NCBI GenBank assembly: GCA_028023455.1
Contig: JAQFVV010000182.1
Location: 1,488,001-1,552,000 of the forward strand
From: Epiperipatus broadwayi
Taxonomy: Eukaryota > Onychophora > Udeonychophora > Euonychophora > Peripatidae
Length of the DNA: 64,000 nt
Direction of reading: 5' to 3'
The notes under the pieces are model-generated. The model did not search any database. It saw nothing but the letters and a program-made list of their open reading frames with translations, and was not told where the DNA came from. The translations under genes were made by a program, and so were the position numbers. This document shows, piece after piece, positions 49,979 through 59,356 of this stretch; within the stretch, counting starts at the first letter, position 1; every line of letters begins with the position of its first letter.

Positions 49979-50725
49979 TATTTAGGTACTTACAACTGCA
50001 GATCACTTTTAAGTGAAGGAAGATTGCAAGAATTAGAAGAACTGTTTTATATTAAATGGGACATTATTGGACTTTGTGAAGTTAGAAGAAAAGGTGAAGA
50101 GACAATTGATTTAAAAAATGGACATGTACTCTATTATAAAGGCACAAATATTGGAAATACAAGAGGAGTAGGATTCATTATAAATAAAAAGTGGAAGAAC
50201 AACACTGTGGAGATTGATGGTATATCGGACAGAATGGCAAGATTAGTTATACAACTTAATAGCAGATACCAAATGTAGATAGTTCAGGTTTATGCCCCAA
50301 CAAGTTCTCATAGTGATGAAGTAGTAGAAGATTTTTATATGGATGTACAAAAGGTTTGTGATCAGAGTAAACAACATTTTAAAATTGTTATGGGAGACTT
50401 TAATGCTAGAATTGGTAAACAGATGAATGATGTATAGGTAATTTTGGTCATGGTAATAGAAATGAGAGAGGACATAGACTTGTGGAGTTTGCAGAAAAAG
50501 AAAAACTTTATATTATGAATTTTTTTTATTTTGAGAAAAATGTTAAAAGGAAATGGACATAGAAACATCCAAATAAAGGTTTAGCAGAATTGGATTTTAT
50601 TTTGACTAAAAGAAAATACATATTTCAAGATTGTAGTATTCTTAATAAATTTAACACAGGAAGTGATCATTGATTAGTAAGATGTAAGATACATGTTAAT
50701 GCAAAACTAGAGAGACAAAGATTAT
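49979..50725 (+). pseudogene. LINE B: APE endonuclease
   Basis: Frame 1 reads YLGTYNCRSLLSEGRLQELE, GLCEVRRKGEETIDL (the conserved E of the active site), YYKGTNIGNTRGVGFIINK and SDRMARLVIQL, then a TAG at 50,276-50,278. It continues VQVYAPTSSHSDEVVEDFY and IVMGDFNARIGKQ (the D-x-N motif). After a frameshift near 50,434 it reads GHGNRNERGHRLVEFAEKE, ELDFILTKRK and GSDH (the final histidine block). All catalytic blocks of an AP-endonuclease-like domain are present, so decay is moderate. Confidence 0.88.
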
Positions 50726-51006
50726 TAAGAAAAACCAATATTTACAGTTGATATTCCTAATCTTCAGAAACTTTAATGAATTTAAATTAGAACTTACAAA
50801 TCGGTTTCAAGTATTAGTAGATTTTGAACATGATTCAGATTTGAATGAAATTAATATGAAACTAACTGATACAATTTTAAAAACTGCAACAGAGATAGCT
50901 GGTAGAAAAAAGCATTAATTGACTAATAAAATTTCTACTGAGACTACAGAATTTATTTAGAAAAGAAGGAATATGAAGATATACAAAAACGATGCATTAA
51001 AAAGGA

Positions 51007-52735
51007 TTGAATATCTCTAATTTTGTAAAATGGTGGAAAAGAGTTGAAAATGATATAAGAAAGTATAACTGTGAACTAGCAAGGAAAGCTGTAGAAGAGA
51101 ATAAAAGTTTCAAGAGTATAAAACAACATTTTGGTATTGGTAGGAAATTTATATCTGCAATAAGAAAAAAAGATGGAATTATTACTAAAAAAAGAGATGG
51201 CATCATGAAATGGGTAGAAATTTTTTATCAAGAATTATATAGTAATAAAGAACAAGTACCGCCTATATCTATTGCATCTTCCAAATTGCCCAGAATTTTA
51301 AATGAAGAAGTGAGACATGCAATTAAATGTATGAAGAAAGGAAAGGCTCCAGGTAGTGACGGAATTGTAATTGATATATTAAAAGAAGCAGGTGAAGAAA
51401 TAGAATTTTTTTTAGCAAAGTTATTTACCAAATGTCTAAATGATAAAAATGTACCAGATGATTGGAAGAATGCAGTATTAATTAATATTTAAAAAAGGTG
51501 AAAAAGAAGATATTAGAAATTACAGACCTATCAGTATTTATCAGTTGTATACAAAATTTTTACCAAGATAATTACAACTCATCTACAGAGAACATTGGAT
51601 TTCCACCAACCAAGAGAACAAGCTGGATTTAAAAGTGGTTTTAGTACAGTAGATTATATCCAAGTATTGAGAGAAATTATAGAAAGAGCAAATTAATATG
51701 AGTTCCCATTATGTTTTGGATTTGTAGATTATGAAAAGGCATTTGATTCTGTAAACATTTCTTCAGTGATTAAAGCATTCCGATTATCAAGTTATAGATC
51801 CATGATATTGTCATATTTTAAAAAATATTTATAAAAATGCAATAGCAACAATTAGATTACATATGGATACTGGGAAAGTCAACATTGAGAAGGGTGTAAG
51901 ACAAGGTGACTCCATATCTCCAAAACTTTTTACAGCAGTGCTGCAAGAAGTATTTTGTGGATTAAAATGGGAAGCTAAAGGAGTGAAAGTAAATGGAGAT
52001 TATAGTTGTTTTTGCAAATAATGCTTTAGAACTGCAGGAAGTGTTATAGGTGTTATCAGATGAAAGTAGGACTAAAGATAAATGTTAAAAAGACTAAAGT
52101 AATGTTTAATGGATTTTCTCAAAATATGAAAATAAAGATTGATTATGATGAGTTAGAAGAAGTTGACAATTACAAATATCTTGGTCAGATTATTAATACA
52201 GATAGAAACATAATGGATGAAATTAATCATAGAATTAAACTTGGTTGGAGTGTTTTTGGTAGAAATAATTTGATACTAAAAGGAAATATGCCTGTGTTTG
52301 AAAAGGAAGTTTTTTAATAAATATGTTTTACCAGTTCTTACTTATGGAACTGAGACTGGGACACTTAATAGAAGAGCAATACAGAGACTTCAGACCATTC
52401 AAAAAAGTATGGAGAGATGCATATTGGGAGTAACAAGAAGAGATCGAAAATGCAATATATGGGTAAGAGAACAAACAGGTGTTACTGACCTCATTGAAAA
52501 AATTAAAAAATTGAAGTGGAGTTGGGCTGGACATGTTGCTAGAAAAGATGATAATAGATGGACAATTGAAATCTTAAACTAAATTCCAAGAGATTTTAGA
52601 AAACCCAGAAAGAGATCACATGTGAGATGGATGGATGATATAAAAAAGTGTGCAGGGGTAATGAGAAGAGAAGCTAAAGATCGGAGAAGATGGATTGAAC
52701 TTGGAGAAACCTTCATCCTGCAATGGATTGATGAT
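51007..52735 (+). pseudogene. LINE B: reverse transcriptase and C-terminal region
   Basis: Frame 51,007-51,492 holds KWWKRVENDIRKYN and KCMKKGKAPGSDGIVIDILK. After a frameshift, IRNYRPISI, then motif A FGFVDYEKAFDSVN (51,717-51,758) and motif B EKGVRQGDSISPKLFTAVLQ (51,889-51,948). The sequence then jumps from VNGDY to VVFAN, skipping the FIDD catalytic block. Frames 52,060-52,317 and 52,298-52,582 encode VDNYKYLGQIINTD, LPVLTYGTETGTLNRRA and KKLKWSWAGHVARKDDNRW, followed by RWMDDIKKCAG and DRRRWIELGETF, the usual RTE C terminus. Confidence 0.86.
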
Positions 52736-52759
52736 GATGATGATAATTTTATTCTTGCT

Positions 52760-53511
52760 TCAAAGAGTAGAATTTGACTGCCTTGGTCATTGTTGATCAT
52801 TCTACTGTTTGCAAAAAATACCGCAAAAAATTATTAATGACAATCCAAATTTTTTAATACAATAAACACTACAGATCTTATTGCTTGTGAATTAATTGTA
52901 ATTTTAGACTTTGATGGCTGAATCATTGTCTTTCCCATTATATTGATTTTTGTAAAAATTTTGCTTTATTCTTCAGGTTTTTAAGAATGTTTCCCCTTTT
53001 CATTACTGACCATCGAGTTCTTTTTTTTTTTTTAAACATGCATTTCAATATGCCCAATAAGATTATCGGTAAATTATATACCTACATGGATATTCGATAA
53101 TTGCACATGGTTTGTTGCATTTATAACATATCTGTGGACATCTGGAAGAAATCAGTACATTTTTAAATATTTTTAGCTGATAACCTATACTTTTGATCAG
53201 CTAGGTGTTCATCTGAGTTGGATTTCTGTCATCTTTAATATTGGATCAACTTTATTTAATTGAGCTTCTTGATTCATTGTAGTCTCAAGAATTGTCTAGG
53301 AAAGTGGTGTTTGGGTTCATTAAGTTTGATTTTCAGGCTGTAATCTTTTATTCAACAAATAAAATATCATTGCTTCATTTAGGCAATCTTTGGAATTGCA
53401 GTCCAGTGCTAGCTTCCTTAGACATGTACCAAAATATCTAGCCTTTTCCTCTTCTTTTTGAAAACAAAGGTTGAAATTGTATCTCTGTAATATAATTAGG
53501 AGTTTTGAACA
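52760..53511 (-). pseudogene. Gypsy gag, 3' part with zinc knuckle, and protease-like region
   Basis: On the minus strand: ERYNFNLCFQKEEEKARYFG (about 53,440-53,500) followed by LRKLALDCNSKDCLNEAMIF, typical of the gypsy-type gag core. A CCHC-like knuckle, CYKCNKPCAIIEYPC, follows at about 53,080-53,130. Beyond it, frames are broken and only weak protease-like text remains before the LINE insertion. The gag core is cut at 53,512 by the TIR transposon and continues at 56,228. Confidence 0.75.
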
Positions 53512-53516
53512 GTAAT

Positions 53517-53568
53517 GGTTCTCATGTAATCCTTCGTGTCAGCTGCGCGTGGCGTGATTTCTAGCTAA
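53517..53568 (+). repeat. Left terminal inverted repeat
   Basis: About 50 bp, GC-richer than its surroundings (GTCAGCTGCGCGTGGCGTGA), pairing with 56,176-56,227. Confidence 0.88.
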
Positions 53569-53629
53569 ATTTCTAGAAATATGCCATTTCCATGGCCTCA
53601 CCCAAGCCTTTAAGCATTCTTTTTAAAAT

Positions 53630-53760
53630 AAATCCTAGAAAGATTGTTAACTCGGAGTTAAGTCTTGTTTCTACGCTAAAAGGTAGAGTGTTAACTCTGA
53701 GTTAAGTCTTCTTTCTACGATAAAATCTAGAAAGAGTGTTAACTTGGCTCAGCAGCTAAT
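53630..53760 (+). repeat. Subterminal palindromic repeats, about 45-bp period
   Basis: Three tandem units begin CTAGAAAG or GGTAGAG and contain TTAACTCGGAGTTAA (53,650-53,664), TTAACTCTGAGTTAA (about 53,692-53,706) and a decayed TTAACTTGGCTCAG (about 53,740). The first two are 15-nt palindromes. Such repeats near a terminus often serve as transposase binding sites; that role is inference here. Confidence 0.7.
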
Positions 53761-54320
53761 GGTGTGGCTTTTTCCGATGCTAAAAGCAGAGGAAAATGTC
53801 GTAGTTGTTTGTGTCATGCACTATATCGTAATGCTGCATTATGTATTTTATGTAAAAATTTCGTACGAGGGTGTGTTAATTTGATCATGTCCAAATTATT
53901 TAAATTTTCATTGGTGCCTTTTTTTTTAAGACAAATTGATGTACAATTTAAACAGTGTCGTGATTGTTCCTCGTAAAGCTATAAGCCTCCTAAATTTTCG
54001 ATTAGGGTGGGCTAGCGTAAAATTTTTAAACGATCATGCTTTGAGTCACGTTTTAGAGAGAAATTTTTCGTGACCAAGAAGAGGGCTAATTCCAACAACA
54101 GAAAACATGAAAAGATGGGAATTTCCAGATATGGAAGCCGATGCTGTAATATTTCTACAGCAGAAAAAAACATCCTGCTGCTATATGCAGATTTGAGGTC
54201 CAAAAACATCTTTCGACTTTCATTTGTAAGTCTCGTTGTGGCCGACGGAAATGTTCACTTCGTAAAGGCAAGCTTGTTTGAGGGATTCCAAATGGCCTTC
54301 GTCAAATGTAAAAAATAAAA
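53743..54320 (+). pseudogene. Cysteine-rich coding remnant inside the TIR transposon
   Basis: Frame 53,743-53,976 contains KCRSCLCHALYRNAALCILC and ends QFKQCRDCSS: two CxxC pairs spaced by eleven residues and a third pair near the end, as in a zinc ribbon. After stops, other frames give WEFPDMEADAVIFLQQKK (about 54,114-54,167) and ICKSRCGRRKCSLRKGKLV (about 54,222-54,278), another cysteine cluster with basic residues. No ATG-started long frame survives. It may be the residue of the element's own protein. I do not recognise the family with confidence. Confidence 0.35.
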
Positions 54321-56130
54321 GAAGTAACTTCAATTTTTATTTAAACGTACATCCCTTCTCCTGATAATTGTTGTCGTCGGCAATCAAATGTAAAATAAAA
54401 GAAGTAACTCAAATTTTTATTTAAACATAGCCCAAAAAATCCTTCTTCTCCCAATAATTGTTGTCGTCAGCAATCAGATGGTCAAATAAAAGGAACGTCA
54501 ATTATTCTATAATCGTGTAGAAAAAAAAAAAAAACCTCCCACTAATTGTTTTTAGCAATCAAATGTAAACCAATCAAAGTAAGACTGTAAATTATTAGTT
54601 AAACATAACCCGAATTACTATTTGAACATACACCGAAAAAGACCTGCTCTTGTCAATCAAAATTAAAGAAACAACAACTATTATTGTGCCATTGTCAAAC
54701 CGAATATTATTTGGGAAAACCCAAATAATTTATAAACGAAAAAAAAAAGAAAGTCATATCGGTTGTCAATCAAATGGTAACCGATAAAAGTCACTTAAAT
54801 TTTGATTTAAACATACACACAAACAAAAAATAAAACGCAAAACCCTTTCTCCCAATAATTGTTGTCTGCAATCAAATGTGAAAAATAAAAGTAATGTACA
54901 ATTATTCTTTAATCGTACACAAAAACACCCCTCCCACTAATTGTTGTCGGCAATCAAATGTAAAGTACTAAAAGTAAGGTAAAGCAATTATTTTTTAAAT
55001 GTAACCCAAATTACTATTTAAACATACACCAAAAAAGACCCGCTCTTATCAATAAAAATGAAAGAAACAACTATTATTGTCCCATTGTCAAAAATATTAG
55101 GTTTTGGAGAAACCAAAACCATAATTTATAAATGAAAAAAAAAAAAAGAAAGTCAAATCGGTTGTAAATCAAATATAACCGATAAAAGTAACTTCAATTT
55201 TGATTTAAACGTACACAAAAAAACTACCCCTTTCTCCCAATAATTGTTGTTGGCAATCAAATGTAAAATAAAAGGAAGGTAAATTAGTATTTAATCATCA
55301 CCCAAAAACCCCCTTCCCTCACTAATTATTGTCTGTAATCAAATGGACACCACCACTAAAAGTAACGTAAACTACTATTCTTTAAGCGGTTACACCCCTT
55401 CTCCCAATAATTGTTGTCTACAATCGTACACACAAAAAAACACCCCTTCTCCCAATAATTAGTGTCAGCAATCAAATGTAAACCAATCAAAGTAAGACTG
55501 TAACTTATTATTTAAACGTAACCCAAATTACTATTTGAACCTACACCAAAAAACACCCTCTTGTCAATAAAAAATTAAACAAACAACTATTATTGTCCCA
55601 TTGTCAAAAATATTTATTTGTAGAACCAAAACCATAATTTATAAACGAAAGGGAGTCAAATCGGTTGTCAATCAAATGTAAACCGATAAAAGTAACAGTT
55701 TTAATTTTTATTTAAACATACACACACACACGAAAAAAAAAAAACACTTCTCCCAATAATTGTTGTCGGCAATCAAATGTAAACCTATAAAAGTAACGTA
55801 AATTATTATTTAATCGTACACAAAAACACTCCTCCCACTAATTGTTGTTGGCATTCAAATGTAAACCAATCAAAGTAACGTAAATTATTATTTAAAGATC
55901 CATAAAAAAACCCGTTCTCTTGAATTTTGTCAATCCAATTTTACAAAAACAGTAATACTATTTAAAAAAAAAAAAAATTACTATTTGAACACACACCAAA
56001 AAAGACCCTCTTGTCAATAAAAATTAACAAAAAACAACTTATTATCCCATCGTCAAAAATATTATTTGGGAAAAATAATTCAGAAACGAAAGAAAGTAAG
56101 CTTTGTAAACAAACTAAAAAAAAGGTCAAT
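54300..56130 (+). repeat. Hierarchical tandem repeat array
   Basis: A basic unit of roughly 80-90 bp carries CTCCCAATAATTGTTGTC, GGCAATCAAATGTAAA and TAAAAGTAACGTAAATTATT. It recurs more than twelve times (for example near 54,364, 54,451, 54,541, 54,853, 54,938, 55,238, 55,452, 55,752, 55,839). A longer block, CTCTTGTCAATAAAAATTAA then ACAACTATTATTGTCCCATTGTCA, recurs near 54,644, 55,040, 55,556 and 56,004, giving a higher-order period of about 400-520 bp. Units are diverged by indels. Confidence 0.88.
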
Positions 56131-56175
56131 ATTAATAGAGAATCGCTAGCCCGGGAATTTTATATTAATGTGTTT

Positions 56176-56227
56176 TTGGTTAGAAATCGCGCCACCCGTG
56201 GCTGACATGAAGGATCAGATGAGAACC
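56176..56227 (-). repeat. Right terminal inverted repeat
   Basis: Inverse of the left repeat, ending GATCAGATGAGAACC. It is followed by the GAAAT target duplication at 56,228-56,232. Confidence 0.88.
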
Positions 56228-56910
56228 GAAATAAGCTATCAGAAGAGATAGTATTTTATCAAAATCTAAATAAGAATGAAATATAAAGACCAATTGTAAG
56301 ATTTGATAAGACAAGGAACTGCAAATATTTATAAATGTTGCTAATTTTAATTCTGACGGATAATCATCTGACTTGGATTTCTGACCTACAACTTTAATAT
56401 TGGGCCAGAATTCTTTAGTGGACTTCTTGTAAACTCAGCTAGACTCATCTGGGAGAGGTGTTATGGGTTAATAACAGTTTGACCCTAAGACTTTTCACAT
56501 ATGAAACAGTCTCATATTGCTTCATTTAAGAAATCTTTGAAATTGTAGTTCAGTACTAGTTTGCTGAGGTGTGTAACAAATTATCTAGCTTTTCTCTTCT
56601 CCTTGAACTCAAAGTTTGAAATTGTATCTCTGTAACATAGTTAGGGGTTTTGAACAGAAATAAGCAATAAGAAAAGATATTCTTTTATCAAAATCTAAAT
56701 AAGAAACAGAAGGACTGATTGTAAGATTTCATGAGACGGAAGAGCAAATATTTATAAAGGTTGCTAATCTTAAATCTGACTTTGATTTCATTTGTCATAA
56801 GAAAGAAGTGAACTTGATTTACTTTACATAAGTTGGCCAGTTTTCTGGATTGCTATGATTGAATTCTTCCACTGGTTCTCGCCATTTTGATTTTTTTTTT
56901 TTTTGTCATG
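56228..56910 (-). pseudogene. Gypsy gag, N-terminal part, with internal duplication
   Basis: Read on the minus strand from 56,905: an AAAATGGCG start context, then (one frame over) EPVEEFNHSNPENWPTYVK, the classic beginning of gypsy-type gag. KSDLRLATFINICSSVS, LDFDKRISFLIAYFCSKPLT and RYNFKL with NYNFKDFLNEAI follow. The segment then starts again (upstream gag text repeats at 56,232-56,370), showing a tandem duplication of about 430-445 bp before the TIR insertion. Stops are frequent. Confidence 0.75.
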
Positions 56911-57096
56911 GGATAAAACCTTTTTCTGCAATTCCTCCCCCCCCCCCGAAAACAAAACAACTGTTCAGTTATTCAATTTTTTCTTGATTGACTTGCGCTA
57001 GTATCATTAGTTATTGTCAATTCATTTTTTTAAAAAAAAAAAAAAATCTAATCAACTCACAAGGTAGATTCTATTGAAACTGCACCAATTCTCTTG

Positions 57097-57662
57097 TGTT
57101 TATATGGAAAAATAATGTTATGATCATTTAATAACAACATGCAACTCTGTTGAGATATTTATTATAGATATTTACACAACAAAATATATTCATTAAATTA
57201 AATACAGAGACGAATTGTGAAAGTTTACTTGTTAATGGTATGACAAGTGCTTGGGAGAGAATACTGAGACTTTTTTGAATCCTAATACTTCCAGCTGTGG
57301 TTAACTTGCCTCATTCAGGTATGATGATGCCTATAGCTATCAGTTTCCTCTAGGTTTGAATATGCCTCACTGCATTCTACTAAATAGTGATCAAGCTTAT
57401 TATTTGACATCTGACAATTGTATGATGCTGTTTGTCTACCCCGTCAAATGAATTATAGCCAGATTCTTTTCCTTATTTGGATTCACTGATGTAGCTCTAC
57501 AATTAGCCTATCTATATCATTTTTTTTTTTTTAGTTAATGATAAATTCCAAATTAATTATCTATATCATTGACTATTTATTTATTTTCATTATCATTTCA
57601 TTGATCAGCTGCATTGACTTTCAGTCACTTATTTGAGGTAAGCTTAAGATGAATTCACAACA
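57097..57662 (-). repeat. 5' LTR of the gypsy element
   Basis: Minus-strand start TGTTGTGAATTCATCTTAAG at 57,662. It shares GTAGAATGCAGTGAGGCATA and TATATTTTGTTG with the other LTR. Just inside its end, TTGGTGCAGTTTC may be a primer binding site. An A/T-rich tract at 57,522-57,560 looks like a small insertion absent from the 3' LTR. Confidence 0.72.
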
Positions 57663-58019
57663 TTTGACAACAGCTGGGGAATGAAAAGTAGAAATTGATA
57701 GATGCAGGACCTATAAGCATATGAAGAACAAAGCATTTAATATTAGTGTTTGTAGGAAATGGTATTAAGGACTCACCTTTTGACATACCACAATGGTTAA
57801 TATTTGTATAATCATTAAAAAATATGAAATGATTTGTAATTTTAAATATGATTTTTGTAATGTGTAGTATATAAATTTTACAGCAAGTTTCAAGACCATT
57901 TTCTTTTTTTGATAATTAAAATTGTATCAATAATAAAATTTCATCTTTATATTTTTTATTATTTTTCAACGACTAGCTTGGAAGAAAATACTAAAAAAAA
58001 TTCTAATGAAAGGGAAGAA
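57663..58019. other. AT-rich spacer
   Basis: No features recognised between the gypsy LTR and the Penelope-like palindrome. Confidence 0.5.
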
Positions 58020-58184
58020 TTATTTATATACTTTATTTTTCAATAAATATTAAAAACCAAAAAAGCATACATCGCTTTATAAATACCTTTTACTCATGCT
58101 AAGCATGCTTTCAATAACTTAAGTATCATAATCATACCTTTTTGGTTTTAGTCTTGTTGTATTTTGTTATTATATATGAAAATG

Positions 58185-58555
58185 ATTTCAGAGAGGCTAC
58201 TTTTTAGATAGAGGGATGCGGGCTTCTTTTTTGTTCATAGTGCATTTATCCTTGACTATTGTCCATGCTGCTTAATTTTTCTTTTTCTATCATCTCTTTC
58301 GGTGCACACAATATCTGCTTTGGAGAGATCAAATTCATAGCCTGATTGCAATTTGTATTCTAAAAATATTAATGAGTACTCGTTACTTTTTTTTGTCCTG
58401 TTATACAAGTAGTTGTGCTGGATTAGTCTTGTGAATAAATTTGCTCTTGTTTGCCCATAATATGTGTCTAAGCTATCAATATTTTTGCACTTAATTTTAT
58501 AAACTATTTAGTGCATAGCTTCCTTAGTTACTTTATCTTTAGAATTATTCAATAT
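58185..58555 (-). pseudogene. GIY-YIG domain, minus-strand copy
   Basis: Minus strand: IVYKIKCKNIDSLDTYYGQT (GIY and YIG equivalents are VYKI and YYGQT), then RANLFTRLIQHNYLYNR with the conserved arginine and histidine. After it come YKLQSGYEFDLSKADIVC and ERDDRKRKIKQ. This matches the PLE endonuclease order (Y, Y-G-x-T, R-x-x-H). The C-terminal part is frame-shifted. Confidence 0.72.
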
Positions 58556-58724
58556 AGAAAAGTTCTATAATAAAATAAAGAATCAAGCACAGTCCAGCTC
58601 CAATGAGAGAAAATGAACAAGTTTACCATGTGTGCCAAAGGTGGTCAAAGACTAAAAAATGTGCAGAAAAATGTCTCCAATCGTCTCCTTCTTTAAACAA
58701 ATTATTGAATAATTCTTAAGATAA

Positions 58725-59045
58725 ACTAAGGAAGCTGCGCACGAAATAGTCTATAAAATCAAGTTCAAAACACTATTTAGTTGCCTATTATGGGGAAACA
58801 AAAGAAAACCTATCCATAAGACTGGCCCAGCACAACTACTTGTATAACAGGGGAAAAAGTATGAGTACTCATCAATATTTTTAGAATATGAACTGCAATC
58901 AGGCCATGAATTCCATCTCTCTAAAGTGGATTTTGTGTGCATCAAAAGAAACAATAGAAAAAGAAAAATTAAGGACAATAGCCAAGGACAAATCTGTTAT
59001 AAATAAAAAAGAAACCAGCTTCCCTGTATCTAAAAAATGGCCTCA
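58725..59045 (+). pseudogene. GIY-YIG domain, plus-strand copy
   Basis: Plus strand: HEIVYKIKFKTLF, then YYGETKENLSIRLAQHNYLYNR, HQYF and NMNCNQAMNSISLKWILC. After them come KETIEKEKLRTIAKDKSVIN and SFPVSKKWPH. The same blocks as the minus-strand copy, in a largely open frame from YYGET to KKWPH apart from one stop. The conserved YYGET, R and H are retained. Confidence 0.74.
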
Positions 59046-59356
59046 CTGAAATCATTTATATACATTTGTATAAAAAAACAAGAAATTTAATTCTATATAA
59101 ATTTTACAAATAGCAAGCACGTACATATAATAACAAAATGCAACAAGTCAAAAAACAAAAAGCTATGATTATGATACTAAAGTTATTGAAAGCATACTCA
59201 GCATGAATAAAATATATTTTTAAAGCGATGAATATTTTTTCTGGTTTAAATGTTTTAACATTTGTTTAAAAATACTTTATTTTTATATATAAAAGTGATA
59301 TTATATTCTGGTATATTCTCAGAAATGTAATACTATTTAATGTAGTCATAGTGATA

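Larger units (their letters stand above)
49760..52745 (+). mobile_element. LINE B copy 1 (RTE-like), inserted in the gypsy pol region
   Basis: The longest non-LTR element in the window, with a 5' UTR, APE endonuclease, RT and C-terminal region, ending in (GAT)n at about 52,728-52,745. The 5' end is approximate, placed by similarity to the 5' fragment at 60.7-61.2 kb. Gypsy protease-region sequence lies on both sides, which shows the order of insertion. The endonuclease style and the short GAT tail fit the RTE clade. Inactive: several stops and loss of the RT catalytic block. Confidence 0.82.
53517..56227. mobile_element. 2,711-bp TIR transposon with internal tandem array
   Basis: The left end GGTTCTCATGTAATCCTTCG and the inverse of the right end, GGTTCTCATCTGATCCTTCA, match over the first 47 bp at about 40 positions and continue a few bases further. 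It is inserted in the gypsy gag: the uninterrupted second gag copy (near 56,650) reads GAACAGAAATAAGC, while here GAACAGTAAT precedes and GAAATAAGC follows the insert, giving a 5-bp target duplication (GTAAT/GAAAT). Inside are palindromic subterminal repeats, Cys-rich frame remnants and a 1.8-kb hierarchical tandem array. No transposase was recognised. The termini and TSD fit no superfamily that I can name with confidence. Confidence 0.85.
48460..57662 (-). mobile_element. Ty3/gypsy LTR retrotransposon with nested insertions
   Basis: Minus-strand element with related LTRs at both ends (57,097-57,662 as 5' LTR, 48,460-49,021 as 3' LTR). Between them, reading from high to low coordinates, are a leader, gag (two partial copies by duplication), a zinc knuckle, protease-like sequence, the N-terminal part of RT, and the C-terminal end of integrase next to the polypurine tract. 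Most of RT, RNase H and the integrase core are deleted. A LINE (about 49,760-52,745) and a TIR transposon (53,517-56,227) interrupt it. Without them it would be about 3.5 kb, so it is itself strongly deleted. Confidence 0.85.
58020..59260. mobile_element. Penelope-like element ends, head to head
   Basis: An inverted repeat with arms of about 545-570 bp (about 58,020-58,565 and 58,688-59,260) around a 120-bp centre. Each arm encodes a GIY-YIG-like endonuclease domain, the C-terminal domain of Penelope-like retroelements, followed by a 3' UTR. Their 5' sides face each other. No RT is present. PLEs are known to leave partial and inverted copies. Confidence 0.7.

Noticed and set aside
53764-53976. 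An intact gene starting at 53,764
   Set aside because: The frame has no ATG at that point (GTG) and there is an in-frame stop just upstream. It is more likely a remnant inside the TIR transposon.
54300-56130. The tandem array as a CRISPR or a coding repeat
   Set aside because: Units are contiguous and diverged without spacers, and no frame stays open through them. It is satellite-like.
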